Notes: generated from the letters alone by a model not told the origin. Positions 14,001 to 25,160 are shown, counted from the stretch's first letter. The stretch is 64,000 nt of DNA from Proales similis (GCA_019059635.1 JAGVRJ010000004.1:2790001-2854000); one strand, 5' to 3'. Numbers and translations: made by a program.

Positions 14001-15871
14001 CGATAAGCCAATTGGGATTAGAATCAATTTTCATGCGCTCAAATACTTACCGTTGTTCTCAAGTACGTTTGTGTCGATCCAGTTGTACTGATTGCAAGGG
14101 AGAACAACTTCCACATCATCAACGTGCGCGTTTATTTTGTATATATAGGGAACAAAAAAGCGCAAGTCGGACATGTGACTGCTGGACCACTCGTTGATCA
14201 AGTCTTGGAAATAGAACTTGTGAAAATAGGCAACAAAGATGGTCGCTTTGCTGAGCGAGACGTCGACTGTCCATGTCTGCAGGTCGTTCCAATCAAGCGG
14301 GTAGCTAATCTCAACATCCAAAGCAAGTCTCTCTGCATTCAGAAGTTCTTTGAAGCTCAAGTTTGTGTTTGCTTTGACCCGTTCAAGAACGGCATTCACA
14401 TTTGCTTTGTAGCCGTGCTGACGGGTGAGCCACGGTACTGAACATTTGAACGTCGAGCCAGCTTGACACTTGAGCATTAGCTTACGTTCGACTGGAATCA
14501 GGCGTTTGTGTAGTTCATTCACATCGGTTGAATGCTGGGCGAAATTGTCCAGAGTATTTGTGGTTATGGCGTTGAATAAAAGATTTAACTCGGTGTTGGC
14601 ATCGTTTAGATTAACGATGAGATCAAATTTGGATGTTTGTCGCCGCTCGTTCAGCTTTGGCTCAGGCTGTGGCTCTAGCTTTTCGAAAGACGCTGGCATG
14701 AAAAACTTCCAGAGTTGTTCACGTTGACGCTCATGCCAGGCGCCGTAGTTTATGACTGTGCTTTTGTTGCAGTTGAGCAACAGACTCCACTCGGGCTCTT
14801 TTTCGTGCTCAATCAGTTCTCCAGTTTCGTTTTTGGCCAAATAACGTCTGTCGAACGTAAGCACACTGGGCACGTCTTGCACATATTTAAAGTCGGACGC
14901 TGCACATTTGAAAATGATTACTTTGTTGTCACTTGAACCGCTCTTTTTGTCTTTTTTAGGCGGCAAATCATTGGTCGGAAGCTTCCTGTTTGGCATCAAG
15001 CTCAATTCGAACTTGCTTAGATCGCCTCGAAGAATAAAGCAAAACTCGTCCACTTTTGACTGCGACTTTTCAGTGACTAGTTCCATTTTGGCGGTTGAAA
15101 TGCGCGCGCACAAAGTGGACGAAAGCATGGAATTGCCGGCAAACAAGCGAGCCTTGTCGATGCGAAAATTGACAACCGAGAAGAGCTGCATGAGATCTTC
15201 GGTGAAATCATACTCCCCAGGGTCAATTTTTGCGTAGCCGTTCTTGTCTTCATTTTCAGCGTCGACTGATGCAGCGTTTCCGAACAAACTGCGGATCCCT
15301 TCAGGAAAAAGCGAACGAAAAAATGAAGATGAAAGTATTCGATTTGAGCCCCGCTCGCTTGATTCGTACAGCTGGCTGACAGCGTCTTGTTTAATTGGAT
15401 TGTAAAGATGAAGCTGAAGATTGCAGAGGTGAATGTTTAAACGGGCCGTTCTCTTTTCACTTTTGCCTGTTTTGGAGTCTTTCTGATACTGTGGCTTCCA
15501 ATAAGCAAACGCTATCCACCCGTCCTGAACGTACACCATGTAATCAACAGAAACGTAGTGAAGTCCTCGAAACATGATCTTGCCGGATAGGAATGAAACC
15601 GACAGAGACCCTGTTCGCATGAGATTGAATCAATATTCGACTCGACTTGGAAGAGTACAGAAAACTTACTTATCCGAATGCTGACCAGCCTATTGTACCT
15701 TTTGACGTACACATTCAAGAGCATGGTGACTAGGGCACCGACCACGCGTGAGTTGAAAAAGAGAACGTAGACTGTCCATATTATAGTGATCGAGCAGCAG
15801 AACAAGTACAATCCGAGCTGATCGTTTGTCTGGTTTTTAAGATTGTCCAAATACTCGTCCAAATTGCTCAT
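2077..15871 (-). CDS. BLTP1: Bridge-like lipid transfer protein 1 (KIAA1109/Tweek)
   Basis: Giant tube-like lipid-transfer protein acting at ER contact sites and needed for endocytic and phosphoinositide homeostasis in animals. ATG at 15869-15871. Exons on the minus strand: 15871-15670, 15610-14051, 13988-8824, 8764-8704, 8647-8410, 8363-5769, 5499-4445, 4397-3999, 3935-3788, 3719-2632, about 2570-2446 and about 2366-2077. The phases I checked, up to exon 11, are consistent. The total is about 4,300 residues; human BLTP1 is about 5,000. The N-terminus has a membrane segment (residues about 22-52), then LSGKIMFRGLHYVSVDYMVY, the typical family start. The C-terminus carries the diagnostic SLGFSHARSTIPKWLQRGLL, with NVMGNVW and FHGPNFKAKKWALF upstream. 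Most introns are 46-68 nt; one is 269 nt. The first 2.2 kb of the gene lies in a tandem duplication (see 13654-16301). Its 3' end converges with TOMM70. Confidence 0.93.
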
Positions 15872-16301
15872 TGTCTGCGCATCTGAGAGGTAAACGAAAA
15901 CGGATAAAGAGTGATTTAGGCGAATAAAGTCAAATAGATTCGAAAACGGGCAATCAGATGACTTGAGTGCGACTAACAACAAGCGATTTGAACATCAGTC
16001 GAAGCTCTTCTAGTTTGATTAGCTATTTTCGGAGTACATGAATGCACTCTGTACTGCATGAACTAAAACGTGCATAAAATGCTGTCAGTCACCGCCCGCA
16101 ATAAGTTTGCATTCAGAATTTGAGTCAGTAAAAGGAACCAAATAACCAAAGCGACTATTTTGGCCGGTTCCAAATAAAGTTTTCAAGTGACGGAGGCTTG
16201 AGATTTATTAAAAACAACATGGAGAGGCTAAATAAATAAAGGCACAATAGGCCACTCAGTCGGCCAGTCTTTACAGCATGTCTTCAAATTCGGACGTGTC
16301 C
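13654..16301. repeat. Tandem duplication, copy 1 (2,648 bp)
   Basis: This segment recurs at 16312-18959 with a constant offset of 2,658. The reading frames in both copies translate identically, and I saw no mismatch in the stretches compared by eye. The unit holds the 5' part of BLTP1 (start codon, exons 1-2, first 335 nt of exon 3), the intergenic promoter region, and the 3' UTR plus last ten codons of ARHGAP39. In copy 1 the BLTP1 side is continuous with the rest of the gene, while the ARHGAP39 remnant at its right end is cut off. Confidence 0.95.
15872..16227. other. BLTP1 upstream region plus orphan ARHGAP39 3' UTR
   Basis: This is the duplicated intergenic region. The left part should be the BLTP1 promoter and 5' UTR. 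The right part contains a minus-strand AATAAA at about 16205-16210, which served ARHGAP39 and now lies downstream of the truncated BLTP1 copy. No other gene is visible. Confidence 0.6.
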
Positions 16302-18529
16302 TTATTCTTATTCGGGAGGCCTTATTCGAACGACCGAAGGTGTTGCCTTTCTTCGCACCAGGCCTATTCTCAAGCTCGTTCATGCTTTCAATCGAGTTGG
16401 AATCGAATAGACTCCAGCGTGCACCATTAAACTTGTATTGGACACCATCACGTTTGGAAATATATTTTACGTTGCGTCTTAGCAATTTGAGCAGAGCCAA
16501 GTTGCTGTTGCTGGGTGGTACCGTAAATCGCGCACTCGCGTCTTCAATCTGAATGTCAAGAAGGTAGTCGACTTTGATCGGTAAAAATTCAATAAACGGA
16601 AGATCGATCGAAAGACGTGCACGTCGCGCAAGCACCTCGAAAAATGCTAAATAATTGCCGATAAGCCAATTGGGATTAGAATCAATTTTCATGCGCTCAA
16701 ATACTTACCGTTGTTCTCAAGTACGTTTGTGTCGATCCAGTTGTACTGATTGCAAGGGAGAACAACTTCCACATCATCAACGTGCGCGTTTATTTTGTAT
16801 ATATAGGGAACAAAAAAGCGCAAGTCGGACATGTGACTGCTGGACCACTCGTTGATCAAGTCTTGGAAATAGAACTTGTGAAAATAGGCAACAAAGATGG
16901 TCGCTTTGCTGAGCGAGACGTCGACTGTCCATGTCTGCAGGTCGTTCCAATCAAGCGGGTAGCTAATCTCAACATCCAAAGCAAGTCTCTCTGCATTCAG
17001 AAGTTCTTTGAAGCTCAAGTTTGTGTTTGCTTTGACCCGTTCAAGAACGGCATTCACATTTGCTTTGTAGCCGTGCTGACGGGTGAGCCACGGTACTGAA
17101 CATTTGAACGTCGAGCCAGCTTGACACTTGAGCATTAGCTTACGTTCGACTGGAATCAGGCGTTTGTGTAGTTCATTCACATCGGTTGAATGCTGGGCGA
17201 AATTGTCCAGAGTATTTGTGGTTATGGCGTTGAATAAAAGATTTAACTCGGTGTTGGCATCGTTTAGATTAACGATGAGATCAAATTTGGATGTTTGTCG
17301 CCGCTCGTTCAGCTTTGGCTCAGGCTGTGGCTCTAGCTTTTCGAAAGACGCTGGCATGAAAAACTTCCAGAGTTGTTCACGTTGACGCTCATGCCAGGCG
17401 CCGTAGTTTATGACTGTGCTTTTGTTGCAGTTGAGCAACAGACTCCACTCGGGCTCTTTTTCGTGCTCAATCAGTTCTCCAGTTTCGTTTTTGGCCAAAT
17501 AACGTCTGTCGAACGTAAGCACACTGGGCACGTCTTGCACATATTTAAAGTCGGACGCTGCACATTTGAAAATGATTACTTTGTTGTCACTTGAACCGCT
17601 CTTTTTGTCTTTTTTAGGCGGCAAATCATTGGTCGGAAGCTTCCTGTTTGGCATCAAGCTCAATTCGAACTTGCTTAGATCGCCTCGAAGAATAAAGCAA
17701 AACTCGTCCACTTTTGACTGCGACTTTTCAGTGACTAGTTCCATTTTGGCGGTTGAAATGCGCGCGCACAAAGTGGACGAAAGCATGGAATTGCCGGCAA
17801 ACAAGCGAGCCTTGTCGATGCGAAAATTGACAACCGAGAAGAGCTGCATGAGATCTTCGGTGAAATCATACTCCCCAGGGTCAATTTTTGCGTAGCCGTT
17901 CTTGTCTTCATTTTCAGCGTCGACTGATGCAGCGTTTCCGAACAAACTGCGGATCCCTTCAGGAAAAAGCGAACGAAAAAATGAAGATGAAAGTATTCGA
18001 TTTGAGCCCCGCTCGCTTGATTCGTACAGCTGGCTGACAGCGTCTTGTTTAATTGGATTGTAAAGATGAAGCTGAAGATTGCAGAGGTGAATGTTTAAAC
18101 GGGCCGTTCTCTTTTCACTTTTGCCTGTTTTGGAGTCTTTCTGATACTGTGGCTTCCAATAAGCAAACGCTATCCACCCGTCCTGAACGTACACCATGTA
18201 ATCAACAGAAACGTAGTGAAGTCCTCGAAACATGATCTTGCCGGATAGGAATGAAACCGACAGAGACCCTGTTCGCATGAGATTGAATCAATATTCGACT
18301 CGACTTGGAAGAGTACAGAAAACTTACTTATCCGAATGCTGACCAGCCTATTGTACCTTTTGACGTACACATTCAAGAGCATGGTGACTAGGGCACCGAC
18401 CACGCGTGAGTTGAAAAAGAGAACGTAGACTGTCCATATTATAGTGATCGAGCAGCAGAACAAGTACAATCCGAGCTGATCGTTTGTCTGGTTTTTAAGA
18501 TTGTCCAAATACTCGTCCAAATTGCTCAT
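16228..18529 (-). pseudogene. Truncated 5' duplicate of BLTP1 with chimeric tail
   Basis: This is an apparently exact copy of the BLTP1 start (ATG at 18527-18529), exon 1 (to 18328), exon 2 (18268-16709) and the first 335 nt of exon 3 (16646-16312). There the copy breaks and runs through a 10-bp filler into the last codons of ARHGAP39 in another frame. That adds about 27 new residues, ending in a stop at 16228. If transcribed from its duplicated promoter it would give a protein of about 727 residues with the membrane anchor and first part of the lipid bridge. It has a ready-made polyadenylation signal near 16205. It lacks about 3,600 residues of BLTP1, so a full lipid-bridge role is excluded. 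An assembly artefact (unresolved haplotype) is possible. Confidence 0.85.
16302..16311. other. 10-bp filler at duplication junction
   Basis: The sequence ttattcttat separates the two copies. It resembles the neighbouring gccttattcg of the copy start, as expected for templated filler at an end-joining breakpoint. Confidence 0.7.
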
Positions 18530-18959
18530 TGTCTGCGCATCTGAGAGGTAAACGAAAACGGATAAAGAGTGATTTAGGCGAATAAAGTCAAATAGATTCG
18601 AAAACGGGCAATCAGATGACTTGAGTGCGACTAACAACAAGCGATTTGAACATCAGTCGAAGCTCTTCTAGTTTGATTAGCTATTTTCGGAGTACATGAA
18701 TGCACTCTGTACTGCATGAACTAAAACGTGCATAAAATGCTGTCAGTCACCGCCCGCAATAAGTTTGCATTCAGAATTTGAGTCAGTAAAAGGAACCAAA
18801 TAACCAAAGCGACTATTTTGGCCGGTTCCAAATAAAGTTTTCAAGTGACGGAGGCTTGAGATTTATTAAAAACAACATGGAGAGGCTAAATAAATAAAGG
18901 CACAATAGGCCACTCAGTCGGCCAGTCTTTACAGCATGTCTTCAAATTCGGACGTGTCC
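16312..18959. repeat. Tandem duplication, copy 2 (2,648 bp)
   Basis: Second copy of the unit at 13654-16301. Here the ARHGAP39 end is continuous with its gene, and the BLTP1 part is the truncated one. Identity appears complete by eye, including introns and the intergenic region, so the event is very recent, is kept identical by gene conversion, or is artificial. Confidence 0.95.
18530..18928. other. Intergenic region between ARHGAP39 3' end and the BLTP1 copy
   Basis: Same sequence as 15872-16270. It holds the ARHGAP39 3' UTR with a minus-strand AATAAA at about 18863-18868 and the duplicated BLTP1 5' flank. Nothing else is seen. Confidence 0.6.
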
Positions 18960-21151
18960 AAGTGCTGTATGAGCGTTCGAAGAAACTGCATTTCTTTTTT
19001 GGTGTTTTCCATGATCACCTTGGGATCATTTGACTTGCAACGCAGGCAATTAGGCGCCATTATCATCGAGAGGTTATTAGCGTCCATTTTGGTCTGCACA
19101 AGGTTCTCTTCGGCAGCAAACACTTTCAAAAAGTGAATCAAATAGGTGAATACAAGTCTGTTGATGTCTGGCAAGCGTGCGATGAGCTCAATGCACTTGA
19201 CAGGGTCGTCGCAGCTCTGGATGCATTCGCCGTAGAGCTTGTTGGGTATGAGAGGCTCGGCAAGCTCTCTGTACCACAATTTCAAAAGCGACGCAGGTAG
19301 ATGAGGATCGCGGATGTGGTCGATGAAATCAGAGTCGATTTCTTGATCTGGCGTCTCTTGTCGAGCACACCAGAGCTGATCGAAGCGAACTTTGAGATTA
19401 TTGACTTCGTCCAGATCGCCAGGCACTCTGAAGATACCCTCTGTTCGAGCGCCGTTTAGTTTGAGCACCGCCTCCGACAGTGTTGTCTGAATCCATGGGA
19501 GCCGGGCATCAGGAAGCTGGGCACTTTGCACTCTCATGATCTCTTCCAAGTTTGTGCCAAATAATGACACCCTCCAGATTGTGTACTTGGACAAGATTAT
19601 CTCGTCTACGCTCGGGTTTCTTAGGCCTCGCTTGGCGCCACTAATGTGAATGCGCTCAAGGCGTTTGTCACATATTTGAGCCGTGCTCGCCAATTTGGCT
19701 TGAACCTCGTCATTGCTCTTTTCACGGCCGCACAAGTCACGGTGAAGGCTGATGTAATCTTTGAGAATCGGATACATCTTCTGTGATGGTGGGAAAAAGC
19801 TGAGAGAGATGGCCATCAGCTGCCAGCCTTGCACCAGGCTCTCCGACCCTGAGTTTAAAGTGGTCTGCTTGATCAACTGTAGAAAAAGCTCGTCCCTTAG
19901 ACTGGCGTATAGCCACGCCTTTCGCACTATTTCCAAGCAGATGAGATCCAATTGGTTTAGCACAAGACTGTTGCGGAGAATGATTTCCTTGTTTGGCTGG
20001 GTTTGATGCTTCCCAAACGAGAATAGACCGCCGCTCGACTTGAAGTAAGCGCGCACGTCCGATGAGAGAGAAGAAGTTTGACTCGATGTTAGTTTTCTGT
20101 CTCGCATGTATATCTGGACCAGCTTGAACAGCTCACATGCTTCTCTTTTAAGCATTTTGTTCTGCAGCTTTAGCAGAGGCTTGCTCAACGTTTCCTCACT
20201 CCATTTCATCGCTTCGCCATCATCAATGGATTTCTTTTTAGAAAAGAGCGAAAAAGTCGCCGGCTTGTCTTGCTTGTTCCTGCCCAGCTCGTCTCTGCTG
20301 TAGACTCGAGCTAATGAGAAAAAGCTCTCGTTCTCTTCATTGCCGGCGTCATTCTTTCGATTTTTAGCGTTTAATGAACGCCTGAGCGTCTGGATCTTCT
20401 GGTTTAAATGAGTCTGAGTGAATAGATGACGCAAATCGCTCACGGACGGTGAGTGCAAGCAGAGCTGCGCGCTTTTGATGCCGCTCTGCTTTCCGTAATG
20501 ATTTGAAAACGATCGTGAAAAGGTACTCGGCTCAAATGTATCCACCGATCCATTCAGGTCAGATGATGCCGGAACAAGGCCACTTCCTTCTCCTTGGTCG
20601 GTTGCCTTCTTCGGCACGTTTGCCTTTTGATCGGAACTTTTTATAAGTGATGATAACACTGCCATAGCCTCATCTATTTGCTCCTTGCTAATGGACTCTC
20701 CAGACATAGTGCCCAGTTGTTCAAGTCGAACGTAGGTGTTTTTCAACAGCGAGCCGTTGGCTTTACGAATAAGATCCACATTCACATAGTTCGGATTTGT
20801 ACGCGGCTGACGAGGTTTAAATGGCTCTCTTCTAAGCGTAGGCTTCTGTTGACGATTTTCAGGTAAAAGAGCGAATTGTTCAATCGAACGCTCAAGCTGC
20901 AGCTTCACGTCGTCAGCACACTTGTCGATACTCTCTTTGAGCTGCTCTCTAAGGTCCTGGTCCGGCATCGAATGTACAAGACAGTCGAGTAGATTACTGG
21001 CTAGAGGGTAGATTTTTGGCTGACAGCCATCCGCCTGTACAGCCGGCTTCTGCCAGCTACACTCGCGTCCACTTGGGTTAAAGTAGTAAAAACGATTGGA
21101 GCTGGCGTCGAACAGTTGCCACCACTCGGCGAGCGGCTCGTTCACACTCAT
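18929..21151 (-). CDS. ARHGAP39: Rho GTPase-activating protein 39 (Vilse/CrossGAP)
   Basis: GAP for Rac/Cdc42 that links Robo guidance receptors to the actin cytoskeleton. It is an intronless 740-codon frame with ATG at 21149-21151. There is one WW domain at residues about 8-36 (EWWQLFDASSNRFYYF...W). A MyTH4 domain lies at about 330-500, around LFKLVQIYMRDRK and AWLYASLRDELFLQLIKQT. A RhoGAP domain lies at about 535-735, with the arginine-finger motif EGIFRVPG and LKLWYRELAEPLIP. This WW-MyTH4-RhoGAP order is specific to the ARHGAP39 family. Vertebrate members have two WW domains and more than 1,000 residues, so this is a short form. Its last ten codons and 3' UTR are included in the tandem duplication, but the gene itself is intact. 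Confidence 0.93.
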   Translation of the reverse strand: MSVNEPLAEWWQLFDASSNRFYYFNPSGRECSWQKPAVQADGCQPKIYPLASNLLDCLVHSMPDQDLREQLKESIDKCADDVKLQLERSIEQFALLPENRQQKPTLRREPFKPRQPRTNPNYVNVDLIRKANGSLLKNTYVRLEQLGTMSGESISKEQIDEAMAVLSSLIKSSDQKANVPKKATDQGEGSGLVPASSDLNGSVDTFEPSTFSRSFSNHYGKQSGIKSAQLCLHSPSVSDLRHLFTQTHLNQKIQTLRRSLNAKNRKNDAGNEENESFFSLARVYSRDELGRNKQDKPATFSLFSKKKSIDDGEAMKWSEETLSKPLLKLQNKMLKREACELFKLVQIYMRDRKLTSSQTSSLSSDVRAYFKSSGGLFSFGKHQTQPNKEIILRNSLVLNQLDLICLEIVRKAWLYASLRDELFLQLIKQTTLNSGSESLVQGWQLMAISLSFFPPSQKMYPILKDYISLHRDLCGREKSNDEVQAKLASTAQICDKRLERIHISGAKRGLRNPSVDEIILSKYTIWRVSLFGTNLEEIMRVQSAQLPDARLPWIQTTLSEAVLKLNGARTEGIFRVPGDLDEVNNLKVRFDQLWCARQETPDQEIDSDFIDHIRDPHLPASLLKLWYRELAEPLIPNKLYGECIQSCDDPVKCIELIARLPDINRLVFTYLIHFLKVFAAEENLVQTKMDANNLSMIMAPNCLRCKSNDPKVIMENTKKEMQFLRTLIQHLDTSEFEDML

Positions 21152-21674
21152 GCTTGTTGTGTCCGATTAGTCGAAAGTCTCAATGATTCCAACTTTATTC
21201 TATCGCTTGCTCACTTATGGCCCGGCTATAATTAATAAATCGATCGGCGTCTGCTTCATTATTCATTCGTCCAAGTCTAGCCGCCGCCCTCCTCTGCCTG
21301 GACTCTCCCTAATTAGCAAATATTTTATGCCGGCCATCGCTGCCTATGAAGCGTACTAGCGTACAGAAAAACTGGGCCAGTCAAACCTAGTCGGCTAGCC
21401 GCTTAATCAAATGATTTCGAAGAATAGGAGCCGATTAGAGGCGCGTCAAGGTGACCTTCACGACTCTTCTCGAGTATCGACCTGTCGCCGGCCTCACCCA
21501 TTTTGTTGAGGCTTGACGTTGTTTCCTCGCACCCACCATTCCTCAGTTTCCCTTATTCTTCTTATGAGCATGCTTAACTTGTCTGCTAATTGGAATTAAT
21601 TTATTCGGAAACAAAATTCTGTCGTTTGTAATCAGCAATCAAGTGTCCACATGTCGGCCTGTCTCTAATCATGA
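21152..21674. other. Intergenic region upstream of ARHGAP39
   Basis: It lies between two minus-strand genes: the 3' flank of the LOTUS-Tudor gene on the left and the 5' flank of ARHGAP39 on the right. I see no open frame of note, structured RNA or repeat. Confidence 0.4.
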
Positions 21675-24623
21675 TTATTTGTTGAGTGATTCTAGCTGTC
21701 TAAGAAGCATCTCATCATCGACCAACTCCACTTGAGGCATCCCGTTGGACTGGCAACCAGTTTTGCGCGCCACTAGAGGCTTATTGACAAGTCGTTCGAT
21801 GGCTTTGGACCCTGTCTCGCCTAAATCGAATTAAATTCGTAAATCCGATAAACAACTCTACCCAGAATAGTTCATTTGCTTACCACCAAGATGCGCTTTT
21901 ACCCCAAGTGGCCTTAGCGGCTTTATTTCTTTAGCAAGCTCATTGAGAGCGTCCAATCTCACTGCGTCATAGTTTCCATCATCTATTCGATGAACCAAAG
22001 CGACCTTAAGAAAACATGAAGAGAGCCCGAAAATGAGCCTAGGAATCTGAACTTGTGTGAACTCACGTTAGTGGCGCTCTGAATGTTCAATAAGCGAGCT
22101 CTGAAAAAGTTGCCTGAATCATCGGCCACGGCGTACATTTCTCCCTTTTTCGGCTCAGTCACATGGTTCTGATTGAGCTTTGCTGAATTGAATCGCACAG
22201 GCTGTCGATAAAAATTTACCAATTTTTGATGCTGATCAATCAAATTCATAAGGATCTTCTTTTCTCTGCACAAATTAAAAACCATCTCCCCTTCGGCAGG
22301 TTTGTAGGTGACTTCCACAATCACCTGCTCACCATTTTCAAACGCGTCCCAATCACTTTTAACTTTATGTTCACTCCGACCTCCTTCCTGATCAAATTCT
22401 ATTGTTGCAGCTCCTCTCTTGTTGACGTCAATGACCTTCCGAATTATCGATTTAACAAGCAATCTTGCTCAAAGAGTAACCGACTGTCTATACCTGAACA
22501 CAAACATGTGCTGTTTGTTTAATAGCCTTTTTTAGCTCTTGACTGGACAAGTTCAGTTTCTTAAAAAAGAAACTATAGGCCTAGAAATTAATAGATATCT
22601 CAAATTCATGAAAATCGGCAGTTTTGTGCCCATCAGATATCAACCTGAGGAGGAATGTAGCTGAGTTCTTCAAATTCTTTCTCAATTTGAGCCAAACTGC
22701 TCGTCTTGACCAATTCACTGTTGCCATAGTCTACAAAGTGAGCAATGAACTTGAATATTTCGATTCAATCTCTTTGCAAGCTGAATCAATTTTTTTGAAG
22801 ATGAATATACCGAATTTTGAACAAGCTCTTTCATAAGGCGCGCTCGAACCCATAGGCCTTTGGAAGGGTCTTGAACCATGTAGAGTTCACCTTCGACTGG
22901 TTTAACTGGCTTTGCCGCTTTTTTGTTTTCTTGCTTCTTTCTCAGTGCTTGGTTAGCTGATTCCAGAATTTGAAGGAAACGCTGAGTTTGAACAATTTGC
23001 AAACAAAGTGAATTTGTGCATTCGTTGAAATATGTAATTGGGCCCTTGATTCGCATTCCTATATGTGGCTTAAACACTTTAAAATGGCTTAGATGTTGCT
23101 CAATTATTTCCGTTATTCTTTCTCCTGTTTTTTTTCGCAGCGAAATAACCATTGGCACTCTGAATGAATTCTTAGCATCATAAAGTCAGTCCTCTAATAA
23201 AGAGACTAAAACATCATACATTTGCATCGCTCTTGCAACAAACTCTGTTCCTTTCAGATCATTCCACAAGATGTTTCTAACATATTCACTGTCATGTAGT
23301 TTGTTGATTCCACTGACTTGAACTTGGATAGCTTGAAATGGAAGTGACAAAAAGGACTCGGGCAAATAAAACAAATCTCCCTCTTTGACCTCAAGAGTCG
23401 ATCCCTCATCGACTGAATAACACTTGAGCTTAATTTGAAGAAAATTTTGTTAAACTTGTTTGCTTTACAGTTTTAATGATTCAAAAAACAAAATTGCAAA
23501 TTTACCAAAGTTTTGGTCTGAGAAACAACAATGACACGCCGATAAAGTCGAGAGGACTTGTCTCTGAAGGCGCATATAGTTTTTGTTTCTATAGGACTCT
23601 CCAATTTGCAGTCGGAGATGTTGGCTTCGTAGAAATTTTTCATTTCTTTCATTAACTGACCGTAGTTATTCTGGAATAACTTTCTTTAAACAAGAAACAG
23701 GTTTCCAACATTGAACAGAGGGCCCACCTTTGCTGAAACACTGCAGTCTCTAACAAATATCTTAGATGTAGTCTGAATGTGAGTGATTTGCACGATCTGA
23801 TCATTTTGAAACTCAGTTTTTGTTTGAGACCAGAGATCCAGCTCGTCCGATTGTTCATTTTCTGCCCTTATGAATTTTCCCCCAATAGCTCTTTACAAAA
23901 GCAAAATAGGTTGTCCTTACGGTTGAATGTGAGCCTTGACTTGTTGCTTTCGACTGTCTGGCATCTTTATCGGACCGGGTCTCTTACTCGCTGGTACTTT
24001 TGCCACTTTTACTTCAGCCGTCTTAGCAGATGGTCTAATTTTCTGATTGATAGCCAACTTAAGTTGACCTTCTTTTCTCAAGAAATCCAAATTGCCCTAC
24101 TATCTTATTGACATTGTTTTGAACGTATTTAGTTTGTAACGGTGTTCGTTTTGGGACTCGCAGGGTGACTTTGTTTGTTGGCTCTAAGGCCGACTGTCGT
24201 TTCGATTTAGTCTTCTTTTTTTTCTTATTCTTTTGGCCGCTGACTAGCCGTCGTATTCCGGCCAGATTCTCATCAATTACCGCCTCGACTAAGACGCCGC
24301 TCTGATTTCTTACAATTTCTCTTCATTAAATACTTGATCTAATATTGAAGCGATTGAAAAGCTAACATTTACACCTTTTAACCTGAAACATGTCAGAGTG
24401 CGCCTGTAACAGTTCCACAAGACTTTTAAAACCATGCTTTTCGAAATTGAGCGATTGCCCATAGCATTCAATGTATTCGTCTAATGAATAAATAAGCTAA
24501 TCGATTCGCCTTTTGAAGATCGATCGGATTTTTAATTAAACCTTCAAGTTCTTTAAGTGTGCTTGCTTGTTTTTTGGCAGCCAGCAAAGCTCTCAGCATC
24601 ATTAGCGAGTCGCTCAATTCCAT
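21675..24623 (-). CDS. LOTUS and Tudor domain protein (TDRD5/TDRD7-like)
   Basis: The predicted role is a germ-granule scaffold of the piRNA/Vasa pathway. Start at 24621-24623; stop at 21675-21677; at least ten short exons. Splicing exon 1 (ending in ...TLKELE) to the next exon near 24479 restores DEYIECYGQSLNFEKHGF and SLVELLQAHSDMF, a typical N-terminal LOTUS (OST-HTH) fold. A basic linker (KKKKTKSKR region, about 24200) follows. Then come three extended Tudor units, recognised by KEGDLFYLPES near 23360, EGELYMVQDPSKGLWVRARL near 22850 and KGEMYAVADDSGNFFRARLL near 22110. Vertebrate TDRD7 has three LOTUS domains; here I find one. The arrangement does not settle whether the orthologue is TDRD5 or TDRD7. 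Exact internal exon limits are not fully resolved. Confidence 0.75.
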
Positions 24624-25160
24624 TGTTACGATGCTCTTTTGAATAATCTCGTTTACTAATAAATCTCCTCGACTCGACTATTCCATGTGGATTGTACTGG
24701 CATATGCACTCTGAATTAATTCTACTCAACAAGTATTCTCACGTTAGTCCTTTTTATTTTGTTGAATTTTGTGTCTGGCTAGTAAAACAGCAGTGCATCA
24801 ATGTTTTCACTTTGAACCCTTCACAGTTCTCCGACAAATGATATTAATGCTTTACATTACTAAAATAGCCAGTTCAACAAAATTTAACAAACAGGAGAGC
24901 GCGCAAGCTTTAGGCTTAAACTTTAATTTAGCCTTTTGCAAAATCGTACGATCCCAGAAAATTCGGTTGGTTTACTTCGCTCTGCTTATCGGCCATTATG
25001 AATGTTTGACTTGTTTATTTCAAGCCGCTTCAAGCGATATGCGCTTTGGATATTATGCGAGCTTCAGTTCAGTTAAATGCAGCGCAAATGCCGGCTAATA
25101 CATTAAGGGCGTTTATGAGGGAGATTGCTTAACCATTCTTGCTTTGGTGTTATTTCGTAG
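24624..25160. other. Divergent intergenic region
   Basis: It lies between the start of the minus-strand LOTUS-Tudor gene and the plus-strand adiponectin receptor, so it should contain both promoters. A pyrimidine-rich tract ending in tttcgtag directly abuts the receptor ATG and could be a 3' splice site (cis or trans). No further gene is supported. Confidence 0.45.
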
